Below are positions 21,770 to 31,039 of a stretch of DNA of 64,000 bases, piece by piece. The notes under the pieces are model-generated. The model was not told the DNA's origin. It searched no databases and saw nothing but the letters and a program-made list of their open reading frames with translations. The stretch spans positions 3,653,501-3,717,500 of the forward strand of contig NC_071340.1 of NCBI RefSeq assembly GCF_027744825.2, written 5' to 3'. The DNA comes from Synchiropus splendidus. Lineage: Eukaryota > Chordata > Actinopteri > Syngnathiformes > Callionymidae. Position 1 is the stretch's first letter; the number at the start of each line of letters is the position of its first letter. A program made the translations under genes and the position numbers.

Positions 21770-22651
21770 AGGGTTATATAATATCCTCTCAAGTAACAGG
21801 TCTAAAGTGTAGAGTCACCACCACCTTTCCAAAGGTAAAATTGACTGGTTTGTTAAGATCTGATTTAATTTGTAACTGAATATTTTCAATATGGCTCTTG
21901 GCAACCGGTAAATAGTAAGCAGGGTTAAAATGCTGTGTGATTATATCTGAGTAACTACCCTTGATTTCCACCATTCTTAAGAGCGGTGCATACGCATCCC
22001 CTACAAGCTGCGGTCTTACAGCGTCGCTGTAACAGTAGCGATGGTAAAACCCCGCTTTTAAATCAGGATGGGGCGCTCTGAACTCACTTAAAAAGCATTA
22101 GGTTCTGACCGTCTCCTTGAAGATCAATTTTTTGCCGTGCACCGTCAAACAGGAAGCGTATATCGTCATTGGTTTTTTTAAAGGTTTGCTCCAACTCGGT
22201 TGAAATCTGATTAATAGAGTTTTAATATCCACCCTTGAACTTCAGTTTGGAAATATCTCTTCCCGCCATTTTGAAATGTCAATCAACCACTCGCGATTCG
22301 TCTTTTGTCCTCTGAGCTGAGGCGCTGGCGTCTCATGGCTCTGTGAAATTCATCTTTATAGCGCCGCAACCTGTTAGCATCTGATTCTGATCCCCTCGGG
22401 GGAGTCGTGTTTGTGTTGGAATCAGGTCCTCTAGGGTTCGGTTTCCAGTAAAATGATGCCGCATCCTCCGGAATATTATTCCATGTGTGAGGGTATGTAA
22501 TCTCCGTCAAAGCAACCTCCCATTTTCCGTTTAAATCGATATGTTGTGCTAAATCAACGCGGAAAGTACCAATCGAGTTGTCTTTAAAAACTTTTGCACT
22601 GGCCTTTGATGGTAAAGTCACATAGAAGCGTGCGTTCTTTGAGCCGTACAT
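21770..22651 (-). pseudogene. Maverick A candidate minor capsid protein, broken
   Basis: N-terminal frame 22,283-22,651 begins with ATG after AT-rich DNA and includes FRVDLAQHIDLNGKWEVALT and EITYPHTWNNIP. The C-terminal frame 21,789-21,974 includes SYSDIITQHFNPAYYLPV and VNFTFGKVVVTLHFRPVT. The middle (about 21,975-22,280) is recognisable but out of frame. Full length would be about 285 residues, consistent with a single jelly-roll penton-type protein. That assignment is inferred from length and from being the second conserved structural gene. The homologue is at 53,374-54,238. Confidence 0.65.
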
Positions 22652-22692
22652 GATGATATGATGCCTGTTGTAAAGGAGGATCGTCTTATATA

Positions 22693-23746
22693 TTTTTTAT
22701 ACCTGAAGCTTTTACCCACCTTTTGAATTTTTCAGGCCAGTTCTTCCACTGGACAAAGACCTGTCTTTCTCCTTTAACGACGCGTTCCTTGAGAATCTTT
22801 TCAGCGTGAAATACTTCCTTAACCAGTTGCACTCTTTGTAATTCTTGATCATAAAATGACCGCTGGATGGGTTCACCGTCGAAATCTTTCAATTTATGTA
22901 CAGGCGGGTTGCGGTGGATACATTCAGTTATCGTGAATATCTCTTCTGTAAAACTCTGCTCATACTTTTTGTGAAATACACCTCATAGTTTTGATATCCT
23001 AACATGATCGCCCTCCTTAAATTTTGGCTTCTGCCGACCTTTCGACGGTCTAATGTAAAGATTGTCAAACACTTGCAGACTATTTTCTTTAGTTACTTCC
23101 ATCGGTGTCATTTTTATACTACTGTGATAGCTGTGATTATAACTCTTTACTAGATCCTGTAAAACCTCGATGTAATGTAATCTTTTTAGCTGTAAAATAT
23201 CTCCACATCCGATTTTTAAGAGTGCAGTTAAATCTCTCAACCACAGAGGCCTTAAAGTCACTCGCTGTTGAAAAATGAATAATTCTCTTCCTTTCCATCA
23301 AAGCCCGGAAACTCTTGCTAAAAAATGCTTTCCCATCATCCGTCTGTAGCTTTGCAGGCGTCCCGCTCTCATCCAGCACTGATTCAAACGCCTTCATTGT
23401 CTCAATCGCAGTTTTTCTTTTTAAAATGCGTAAATAGGCCTTCTTTGAAAATACATCTATAACGGTCAATAAGTAATTTTGATCGTCGTTATATCTAGCC
23501 AATGCCTGCATGTCCCATCGGTCGGCCTGGAATTGTTGAAGAGGCCTGTGAACAAATACTCTGCTTCTCGGCTGGTTTACGCACGGTGTAAGCATCCTGT
23601 TTTGATGAAAAATCTTCAATAAATTTAGAACTGACTGGTTTTCCAGTCTCATCCTGCACCCCTGGACGAAGGCGACTCACACCTCCAGAGGTCCCGGGGT
23701 GAAGAGGATTGTAATAAACTCTTTTAATGATGTGTTTCACCGTCAT
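22693..23746 (-). pseudogene. Maverick A retroviral-type integrase with chromodomain, frameshifted
   Basis: The start at 23,746 opens with TVKHIIKRVYYNPLHPG. The core domain shows a first Asp in the DRWDMQALARYND block (about 23,495-23,530), LQTDDGKAF with the second Asp (about 23,330), and VVERFN with the catalytic Glu at about 23,240. Then come KSYNHSYHSSIKMTPMEV, an SH3-like KFKEGDHVRISKL, and a C-terminal chromodomain (EKILKERVVKGERQVFVQWK) ending near 22,693. The catalytic residues are intact, but at least two frameshifts (near 23,640 and 23,170) and one near 22,985 break the gene. It would insert the element into host DNA. Confidence 0.9.
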
Positions 23747-24032
23747 GTTAAACGAGAAATGAATGAGCTGAGATCCAAATATACTTCTTAATGTTTTTTA
23801 TTCCACAGGTTATGTAAGGATTCAAACGTAATGTTATACAAAGACAGTAAAAGAGTCAAAAAAAATAAAAAAAGTATCACATACGAGGGAATCTCGTGTT
23901 TGTGACATCGACCAGGACCGGCGTTCTATTCCAGATTCTACTTGCTGAATCCAGACGTTCAATTAGAGGATCCTCATGCTCATGTTTGATGTATTCATTC
24001 CAGACACTTGATTTTGGAGACCTCATTTCGAG

Positions 24033-24695
24033 CTAGACTGTCTCAGCCGTAGCCTTGGTTCTCATTTTCTCCGGTTGTACGTCATTCAGGGTCAAGTAGT
24101 GTTGTATAGCAGACAGAAAGTTCTTGTTACAGAGTCTCTTCATCAACGGGTGGAAGTTAAGACTGTATAAATCATCCTCCATCTCTTCAAGGCAGCTGTG
24201 TTGTAGTTGGCTGGGATGGTCTACTTGGCAACCGTAGCAGATCTCCCTCCAATACCTGCGCATGGTTTTACCTGGTAGATGAAATACAACTGTCTTTAAA
24301 GCTTTCAAGAAGAAACCGCTTATCCATCCATCCGTGTCATCATTAGCTGCTGGTTCTTGGTCTTGAGAAGCTGAAGATGAAGCAGGCGGATGCACGCCGA
24401 CAGTTTCGTTCTTGGGGTAGGAGGTTGGTGCTCTCCCTACAGGTTCCTCCTCATCATCCACATCTTCCATTTCAGTTGCATCAAAGTCGTCTGTGTCGTC
24501 TTTGATGGTCGCTGAAGGACAGGCTCCATCTGTCGTGTTGTTGTTAGAACCATCGTACTCATGACCATCACCAGTTACGTGTTCTACCACAGGAAATAGA
24601 GGGCTCGTCGAGGAGTTGTTCATTCCGTACCCAGTGCCGCCTGTAGCAGCTCCGAGGAAGATAGTGCCAATACCTCTCTTCCCTTCGGTCCTCAT
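24033..24695 (-). CDS. Maverick A accessory protein, 220 residues, unknown function
   Basis: An uninterrupted frame from ATG at 24,693-24,695. The first half is low complexity: Gly/Asn/Ser/Thr-rich, then very acidic (DDTDDFDATEMEDVDDEEEP). The second half looks folded: GWISGFFLKALKTVVF, then a Cys/His cluster in WREICYGCQVDHPSQLQHSC, then LYSLNFHPLMKRLCNKNFLS. The Cys-x2-Cys plus later His/Cys pattern could bind zinc. It lies outside the integrase, towards the terminus, where fish Mavericks keep early or accessory genes. No homologue remains in B or C within this window. Function not recognised. Confidence 0.7.
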   Translation of the reverse strand: MRTEGKRGIGTIFLGAATGGTGYGMNNSSTSPLFPVVEHVTGDGHEYDGSNNNTTDGACPSATIKDDTDDFDATEMEDVDDEEEPVGRAPTSYPKNETVGVHPPASSSASQDQEPAANDDTDGWISGFFLKALKTVVFHLPGKTMRRYWREICYGCQVDHPSQLQHSCLEEMEDDLYSLNFHPLMKRLCNKNFLSAIQHYLTLNDVQPEKMRTKATAETV

Positions 24696-24810
24696 CGTTG
24701 TCTTAGTTGCTCTTGTTTCGACAGGTACGTCTGCAGGGTGTCGCTCTGGAAAAAATCCTCTTGAGAGCAGCCATCAGTGAGTAAGCGGTCCAAAGGGGGC
24801 AGGACTAAAA

Positions 24811-25298
24811 GGTCAGTGCCTCTTTCGGCACAAGGGCATCATTCCATCAGCGGCTATGCTAGAAGAGGCCGTCGATTTTCGGAGAAACTCCTGAATTTTC
24901 TTACTCCAAGCATCCATTGGTATGGTTAACAGAGTACGAAATACACCGCAATCAGAATTAAAATACTCCAGTACGAAATCTTGTTCTTGTTCACCCGTGA
25001 CTCCTGTCGATACTTTATGGATGGCCATGAAGGACCATCGTCCTGATCCTGAGATTTTAGCCAGCCATATAGCCACGAAGGACGGCTTCCTCTCCATTCG
25101 ATCAGGTTTGTTAGACACGGCTCCAGCCTTCTGACGTTGTTGTTGTTCTTCTTCTTCTTCTTCTTCAGCCCTTGGAAAATTTTCTGGCTTCACCTCTATT
25201 AGCACACCACAGTCGTTAGACTGATAACACAGCCATCTCCGTAGGTTTTGTCATCATCCAGCTGATAAATGTACAATTCAGTTTTCAGGTTTGACATT
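24811..25298 (-). pseudogene. Maverick A second accessory protein, frameshifted
   Basis: ATG at 25,296-25,298 opens a 32-codon frame (SNLKTELYIYQLDDDKTYGD) that closes with TAA at the point where the next frame, 24,813-25,205, begins. The two overlap at GTGTGCTAA, so a one-base shift separates them. The longer part has a Glu/Gln run encoded by a TTC repeat on + (25,139-25,170), then VAIWLAKISGSGRWSF, QDFVLEYFNSDCGVFRTLL and WSKKIQEFLRK. Function unknown. The gene start is the last Maverick sequence before the ERV. Confidence 0.65.
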
Positions 25299-25304
25299 TT
25301 GGTG

Positions 25305-26713
25305 TATTCTTCCTCTCTCTGACGAGGCAGCAAAAGAAGTGTCAAGATGCAAAATAGCCATTTTGTCACCTATGGTGACATTAGAACCCCCAGTCACACC
25401 TGAAGACATAATCTTGATCCAAGAAAATGCAGATGAAAATGAAAAGGTTTTGTGGAAACAAAAAGGAGCTACTGTGGACAATCAGGGTCTCTGGCGATCA
25501 CATGAAGGCAAGCTCGTAGCTCCAACTGCACTTTTGACCATCTTGATTTCGGAGGTGCACAGTGATCTGCACTGCACGCAAGGGGGGAAGTGGTGAAGAA
25601 AATCAGACAGCAGGGATATTGGTCCCCATTTTTGCAGACAACAACAGATGAAGTGCTGAATCAATGTGAGATTTGTGAAGAAAACAACGAAAAAACATCA
25701 AGATACCAATAGGTCATATTCCAGTCCCAGAAGGTCCATTTAAACGTCTTGTGATCGATTACGTTGACATGATAAAAACGGTTCAAGGGAGACGCAACAT
25801 GTTGGTGGTAATTGATCGGTTAAGCTGCTGGGTTGAAGCAGCACCATCTAAAGACTTGAGTGCTGAAACAGTAATCAAATTCCTGACCAGATAAATCATT
25901 CCTCGAGTTGGCATTCCGTCAGAAATAAGCTCAGACAACGGTGCTGCATTTGTACAAAAGGTTGTGAAGGGCATCTTGCAGCAACTTCGAATCAAACAAC
26001 GATTGGGTGCCGTTTATCACCCCCAGAGTCAGGGAATGGTTGAGGGGATAAATGGAACCCTGAAAGCGAAACTGAATAAAATCTGTGCTAGCACGAAGCT
26101 AAACTGGGTTGATGCGTTACCATTAGCACTGATGAGTTATCGCATGCAAACTCATCAAAGCACGCATTTGACACCACACAAGATGTTGACGGGATGGCCG
26201 ATGCCGGCACCACACTTGAGGGGACCCTACAAGGGGCCTCCACTTGAGCAACTACAATCTGAACTTAGAAGTTATACGAAGCAACTAACTTCTATCCATA
26301 AGACTATCTATCTGCAGGAGAGAAAACGGGAGCTTGAGGCCGATCGTGAGGCCGGGCATTTGGTGGTTCCCGGCGACCAGGAGTATATCAAGGTCTTCCG
26401 AAGGAAGTGGCACCAGCCGAGATGTGAAGGTCCATACACCGTGGTCCGAGCAACACCAACAGCTGTCCAAGTCGAAGGCAGCGCCACTTGGTACCATCTG
26501 AGCCATTGCACAAAGGCCCAAGGCCATCACAACCAAAGAGGTAATAAAACAGGCAGTGAAGTCAATGATTTAGATAGTCAAAATGTTGATGACAAGGCTT
26601 GCTGTGATAATAAGTTGTCTGGTTTGGTTGTCACCAGGAGACGAGCTCGCGCAGCTTGCGAGACCGCAGCAGCCGACCAAAGTCCAGACCGTGACACCCT
26701 AAGTTCCAGCTAA
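25305..26713 (+). pseudogene. pol: ERV integrase (gammaretrovirus-like pol end), broken
   Basis: An N-terminal part with a degraded zinc-binding region (VHSDLHCTQGG, then QCEICEE in another frame), a core with DYVDM (about 25,758-25,772), SSDNGAAF (about 25,930-25,955) and MVEGINGTLKAK (26,036-26,071), so the DDE residues are all visible. The C-terminal domain includes EYIKVFRRKW and CEGPYTVVRATPTAVQVEGS followed by WYHLSHC, typical of gammaretrovirus-like integrases. A TAA at 25,892-25,894 and frameshifts near 25,600 break it. The rest of pol, gag and the 5' LTR are missing. Confidence 0.85.
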
Positions 26714-27095
26714 AAAACTCGAGCATAACAGGGACTCAGTTAAGTACGATGCGATCACCCGTTGTGTGAAAAATGCCCAGAAACACAAAACGTTAAGCGT
26801 ATTGGTGCAGGACAGGCGGAGTAAAAGTGGGATCCATGTCAGAGGTCAGGGAGCTCTAGGTAAAACACTGTCTGCCAAACTTGGAACCACACCACAGTCA
26901 AAAAAAAGGAAACGAAGATGACCGTCCAGTTTTGACCACCACTAGTCCTCTCTGTAATAAAACCACATTATTCGATTAATTATATTTACTATTTACACAA
27001 ACCATACCTATGAAATATTTAAACTACTGGGAGAACAACTGCATGAAACTGGTAAAATGGTGTTACGAAATCGTCAGGTGTTAGATTGGTTGGTG
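26714..27095 (+). other. ERV pol-env interval, env surface region missing
   Basis: No open frame of interest. The intervening env signal peptide and surface unit expected between integrase and the transmembrane part are absent, so a deletion is inferred. The right part (26,940-27,060) is AT-rich. Confidence 0.4.
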
Positions 27096-27483
27096 TGTGT
27101 CACATGTTTGCAGATCAGTGTTGCACTTACATTCCAACAACACCGCGCCTGATGGAACATTTGCCATTGCAATGGATAAACTTAGAGATTCAAAAAATGA
27201 GATAAAAGAGCATGCAGGAGCTATAAGTTGGGCCTGGGATTGGTTAGATGGACACCGAAGAAAATGTGGAGCATTTTTTGCAGAAGTGAGGATGACTACT
27301 GCAATCATACTCATCGTCATTTTTCTTCTGGCATGTTGCATCGTACCCATGATGAGGAAACTGTGTCTGCGAATGACTGAGAAGCAGTTAGCGGTCACGA
27401 CGGGACTTTGGAACGCACAGATGCTGAACATGATGCCTGCTGAACAACTGGCTCTCGTGGTGACTGAGAGACCACATCTGTAG
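27096..27483 (+). pseudogene. env: ERV Env transmembrane-subunit remnant
   Basis: A C-x6-C-C motif is encoded at 27,098-27,124, in a frame one base off from the downstream open frame. The open frame continues with NNTAPDGTFAIAMDKLRDSK, WAWDWLDGHRRK, then a membrane segment (MTTAIILIVIFLLACCIV, about 27,291-27,345) and a cytoplasmic tail ending at TAG 27,481-27,483. The C-x6-CC motif and single membrane segment fit the transmembrane subunit of gamma-type retroviral envelopes. The fusion peptide and the surface subunit are not present. Confidence 0.75.
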
Positions 27484-28070
27484 CCATCACCTGATTAATT
27501 GGAGGACTCTGATCATACTCCAGAGGTGACTGAAGAATGAGGTGTTGTTATGATTACATGACAAATGTGTTTAAATCATGATCCTATGTTTCTTTGCCAG
27601 TATAATTACTTGATTATTGTTTCACTAAAAAAAAAAAAAAAAAAAAAAAAAAGAAAATTTCACCTATGACGAAAAGTGACAACAAAAAACAATTGGGGAA
27701 AACTTTTGATGCTTCCGGAAACGAACTGACTAACATTTTCCTGCGACGCGGTTGAGATTTTTATTTAACCAGACAGCAGTAAACATATTGAACTAACTAC
27801 AGCTATATGAATCATTTAGTTAACATTTTCTACATACTTATATCCAGTATATTGTCACTGCTCTGTTACAGTACGAAATAATCTTCAATAAAATAAAATG
27901 GGATAGTTTGCTAAATTCGGTGTGTGGGTCTGAGACCCACAAAGGGGAGATATGTTGTGGAATAATTTGACCTGTGTCATTAGGGTTACAATGATAACTT
28001 GTTTTTCAGTACCAATGGAATGTTGAACAGATATCCACCCACTCTGTATTCCAAATACGCCAGAGATGGT
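27484..28070 (+). repeat. ERV 3' untranslated region and start of the 3' LTR
   Basis: No gene. An A-rich tract fills about 27,627-27,653. A purine tract AAAGGGGAGA at 27,941-27,950 resembles a polypurine tract. Directly after it TGTTGTGGAATAA (27,953) would be the LTR start. The LTR homology to the neighbouring repeat family begins at about 28,075, so only about 120 bp are attributable to this LTR. Confidence 0.5.
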
Positions 28071-28074
28071 ACCC

Positions 28075-28240
28075 TGTGAGTCAGTGACTCTGTAATTGTG
28101 AAATTACAATTGTGAAATTACAGCTGGAGCCGGCACATCTGGCACATGAAGCGAAGAATCTTGAGATCTGAAGACGAGCGGAGCGCCTCCTCTGGACCAC
28201 GGAAACGTCAGGCAGGACTGAGGTGTCATCACACTCAGGG
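28075..28240 (+). repeat. LTR-like repeat, fragment
   Basis: Matches the 10,435-11,215 and 47,346-48,018 family over TGTGAAATTACAGCTGGAGCC and CTGGACCACGGAAACGTCAGG. TTGTGAAATTACA is repeated here. It adjoins the ERV LTR start and then a segment of unclear origin up to the DIRS left terminus. Confidence 0.5.
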
Positions 28241-28374
28241 GAGAAGGATTGCCGTGGGCCCTGACGCGCCAGTCATTCATAGCTAGTGATGCCATCATCC
28301 TTCTAGTTACGGGAGCAACGCCGTGTAGCTTCTGCCGACCACCAAAGCATGTAGTCATGATCTGGTAAACTGCA

Positions 28375-28742
28375 GGGTCGCCGTATGTCAAGAACCCATC
28401 TGGAATTCTGAATCACCCATGAAGTCATCTTGAGCACATGGCTTTGCGGACTGACCAGGAATCCATGGGACAAAACCATGGCCATCCTTAACCGGCGTCC
28501 TGACTGGCAGCGCTGTCTTCTTTGCCGGATGGCCGTCAAGGTAATGCGCATTTTATTGCACCTAATCCGCTTCCAATTATATGCGAAGGCACCAGCAGTA
28601 TATGAAACTGGATAACACTACGACCAACAAACCCCTCGCATGAACAGGTTGCAGCACACCCTCGTGTGAGTGTGTGCACCTGAATGAATGAATGGGTTGT
28701 GAAGATGTAGCATTAACAGCCCCTCATACATAGAGTGTTCCT
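28375..28742 (-). repeat. DIRS-like element, left inverted terminal repeat
   Basis: Reverse complement of about 38,150-38,545, diverged but collinear. It includes GATGTAGCATTAACAGCCCC (reverse of GGGGTTGTTAATGCTACATC), CTTTGCCGGATGGCC and ATGAAGTCATCTTGAGCACA. Inverted terminal repeats are the hallmark of the DIRS-1 type, whose ends are inverted and which use a tyrosine recombinase. The satellite array starts directly after it. Confidence 0.6.
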
Positions 28743-30715
28743 CAGAAGATGCAAATTTCACCTGCCACTATAGCAGAAAGGGTCTTTGTACTGGGTGCAG
28801 AACTAATTCAACCTGTCTAAAGTGATTTAACAGAGTTATGAACACTTATTTTCGACGATCTGTAAACCACCATTTCTTTGGCTGACAATGCGTTTTATGC
28901 ACTGTTCACTCACTGCTCATGTATGCTTGAGATAATGAAATTTTTTTCCTGCAACTAAAGGAAAAACACTCTTTCTAGTGTAATTAACACCACCACCAAC
29001 ACCAAGATTTCTGAACTGTATTTTAGGGGGTTATAAAGTTTTTTTTTTTCCTGCTCAGCCTCTCTCGGGCTGAAAACGCGTTTTCTGCCCTGTTCACCCA
29101 CTGCTCAGAATAGTCTCAGAACATGAAAATATCACCTGCAACTATAGGAAAAACATTCTTCCTGGTATATTCAACAGTAAACCTACATTTCTGACATGTT
29201 TTTAGAGGGTTATCAAAAATTAAATTTTTGCCGGTCCGAAAACGCATTTTACGCACTGTTCACTCACTGCTGAGCGATTCCTCAGAAGATGAAAATTTGA
29301 CCTGCCACTTTAGCAGAAAAGGTATTTCTCCTGGGTGCAGAACTAATTCAACCTGTCTGAAGTGATTGAAGAGAGCAATCAACATTTTTATTTGTGTCGG
29401 TCTTTAAACCACCTTTTTTTGGCCGAAAACGCGTTTTACGCACCGTTCACTCACTGCTCACGGATGCCTGAGATCATGAAAATTTCTCCTGCAACTATAG
29501 GAAAAACTCTCTATCTAGTATAATTAACACGAATCCTACATTTCTGAACAAAATTTCAGGGGGTTATCAACTTTTTTTTTTTTTTTCCTGGTCAGAAACC
29601 GAGCTTCTCTCGGCCTGAAAAGGCTTTTTCTGCTCTGTTCACTCTCATCGATGCCAAAGAACATGAAAATTTCACCTGACTCTATAGCAGAAGGCGTCTT
29701 TCTTGGAGCTGCAGAACTAATTCAACCACTCAGAGTGGTTTCAGAGAGTTATCAACATAATTATCGTTGTTGGTCTGAAAACCACAATCACTCGGGCTGA
29801 GAACGCGTTTTCTGCACCGTGCACTCACTTATCAGAATAGACTCCGAACATAAAAATGTCTCCTGCAACTGTTACTGATTTCACTCTTTCGAGTATATTC
29901 AACACTAAACCTACATTTTGAACTGTTTTTAGAGGGTTATTAACATTTTTATCTTTGACTGTCCGAAACCCACTTTTTCTTTGGCCGACAACGCATTTGT
30001 GACAGTGAGTGAACACACTGTTCACTCACTGCCCAGCGATTTCTCAGAAGATTAAAATTTCACCTGCCACTACAGCAGAAAAGGTATTTCTACTGGTTGC
30101 AGAACTAATTCAACCTGTCTAAAGTGATTTAAGAGAGTTATCAAGATTATTTATATTAATTGTTTTATTATTTAAGTCGGTCTGAAAACCAGCTTCACTC
30201 AGGCTGAAAACGTTTTCTGCACTGTTCACTCACTGATCAAAAGTGCCTCAGAACATGAAAATATCACCAGCAACTATAGGAAAAAAATTCTTTCTAGTAT
30301 ATACAACACTAAACGTGTGTTTTTTGAGGGTAATCAACAATTTTATTTTTGCCAGTCCGAAACCCACTTTCTTTCTTGCTGAAAACTCTATATTATTATA
30401 TTATATATATTATATTCTGTACTGTTCAGTCACTGCTCAGGGAAGCCTGAGAACATGAAAATTTATCCTGACTTCACAGCAGAAGCCTTCATTCTAGTAG
30501 CTGCAGGACTAATTCAACCTCAGAACTAATTCAAGTGGTTTCAGAGAGTTATCAAGATTTCTATTTTTGTTGGTCTGAAAACCACAGTCCCTCCGGCTGA
30601 AAACATGTTTTCTGCGCTGTTCACTCACTGCTTAGAGGGGTGACTTAGAATATGAGAATTTCACCTACAGCTATAGGAGAAACACTCTTTCTAGTATATT
30701 CAACACTAAACCTCG
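28742..30715 (+). repeat. Satellite array inside the DIRS-like element
   Basis: About ten monomers of the ~185-bp family in forward orientation, with alternating kinds as in 1,200-4,590. The array lies between the left inverted repeat and the gag-like region, and the same order (satellite upstream of gag-like sequence) holds in the inverted copies at 7,385-8,510 and 43,941-45,475. Confidence 0.85.
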
Positions 30716-31039
30716 ACGAATAGGGCGCTGCGACTGGCCTACAAGCAGCTGAACCGTTCCACATTTCCTGCTTCCAAGCCATGGGATGAGTTTGACGAGA
30801 GCCAGCCGCTGCTATGAGGTTGATCTGGAGACTCTGTTCCCAGAGTTAGCTGAGTTCCGTGTGGTGGAGTCAAGCACATCCGCTGCCCGTCGTATCGAAG
30901 TTGAGCTCTCTCTCCACCGCCATCTCAAGAATCATCCCACTTCACTAACGGCCCGCTGGCGTTGAATGGCGAGACTACACACAGGGCACGACCGCGTGTT
31001 GTCTGCCCATAACTGCAGGTAAGAGGTAATGCTGACAAG

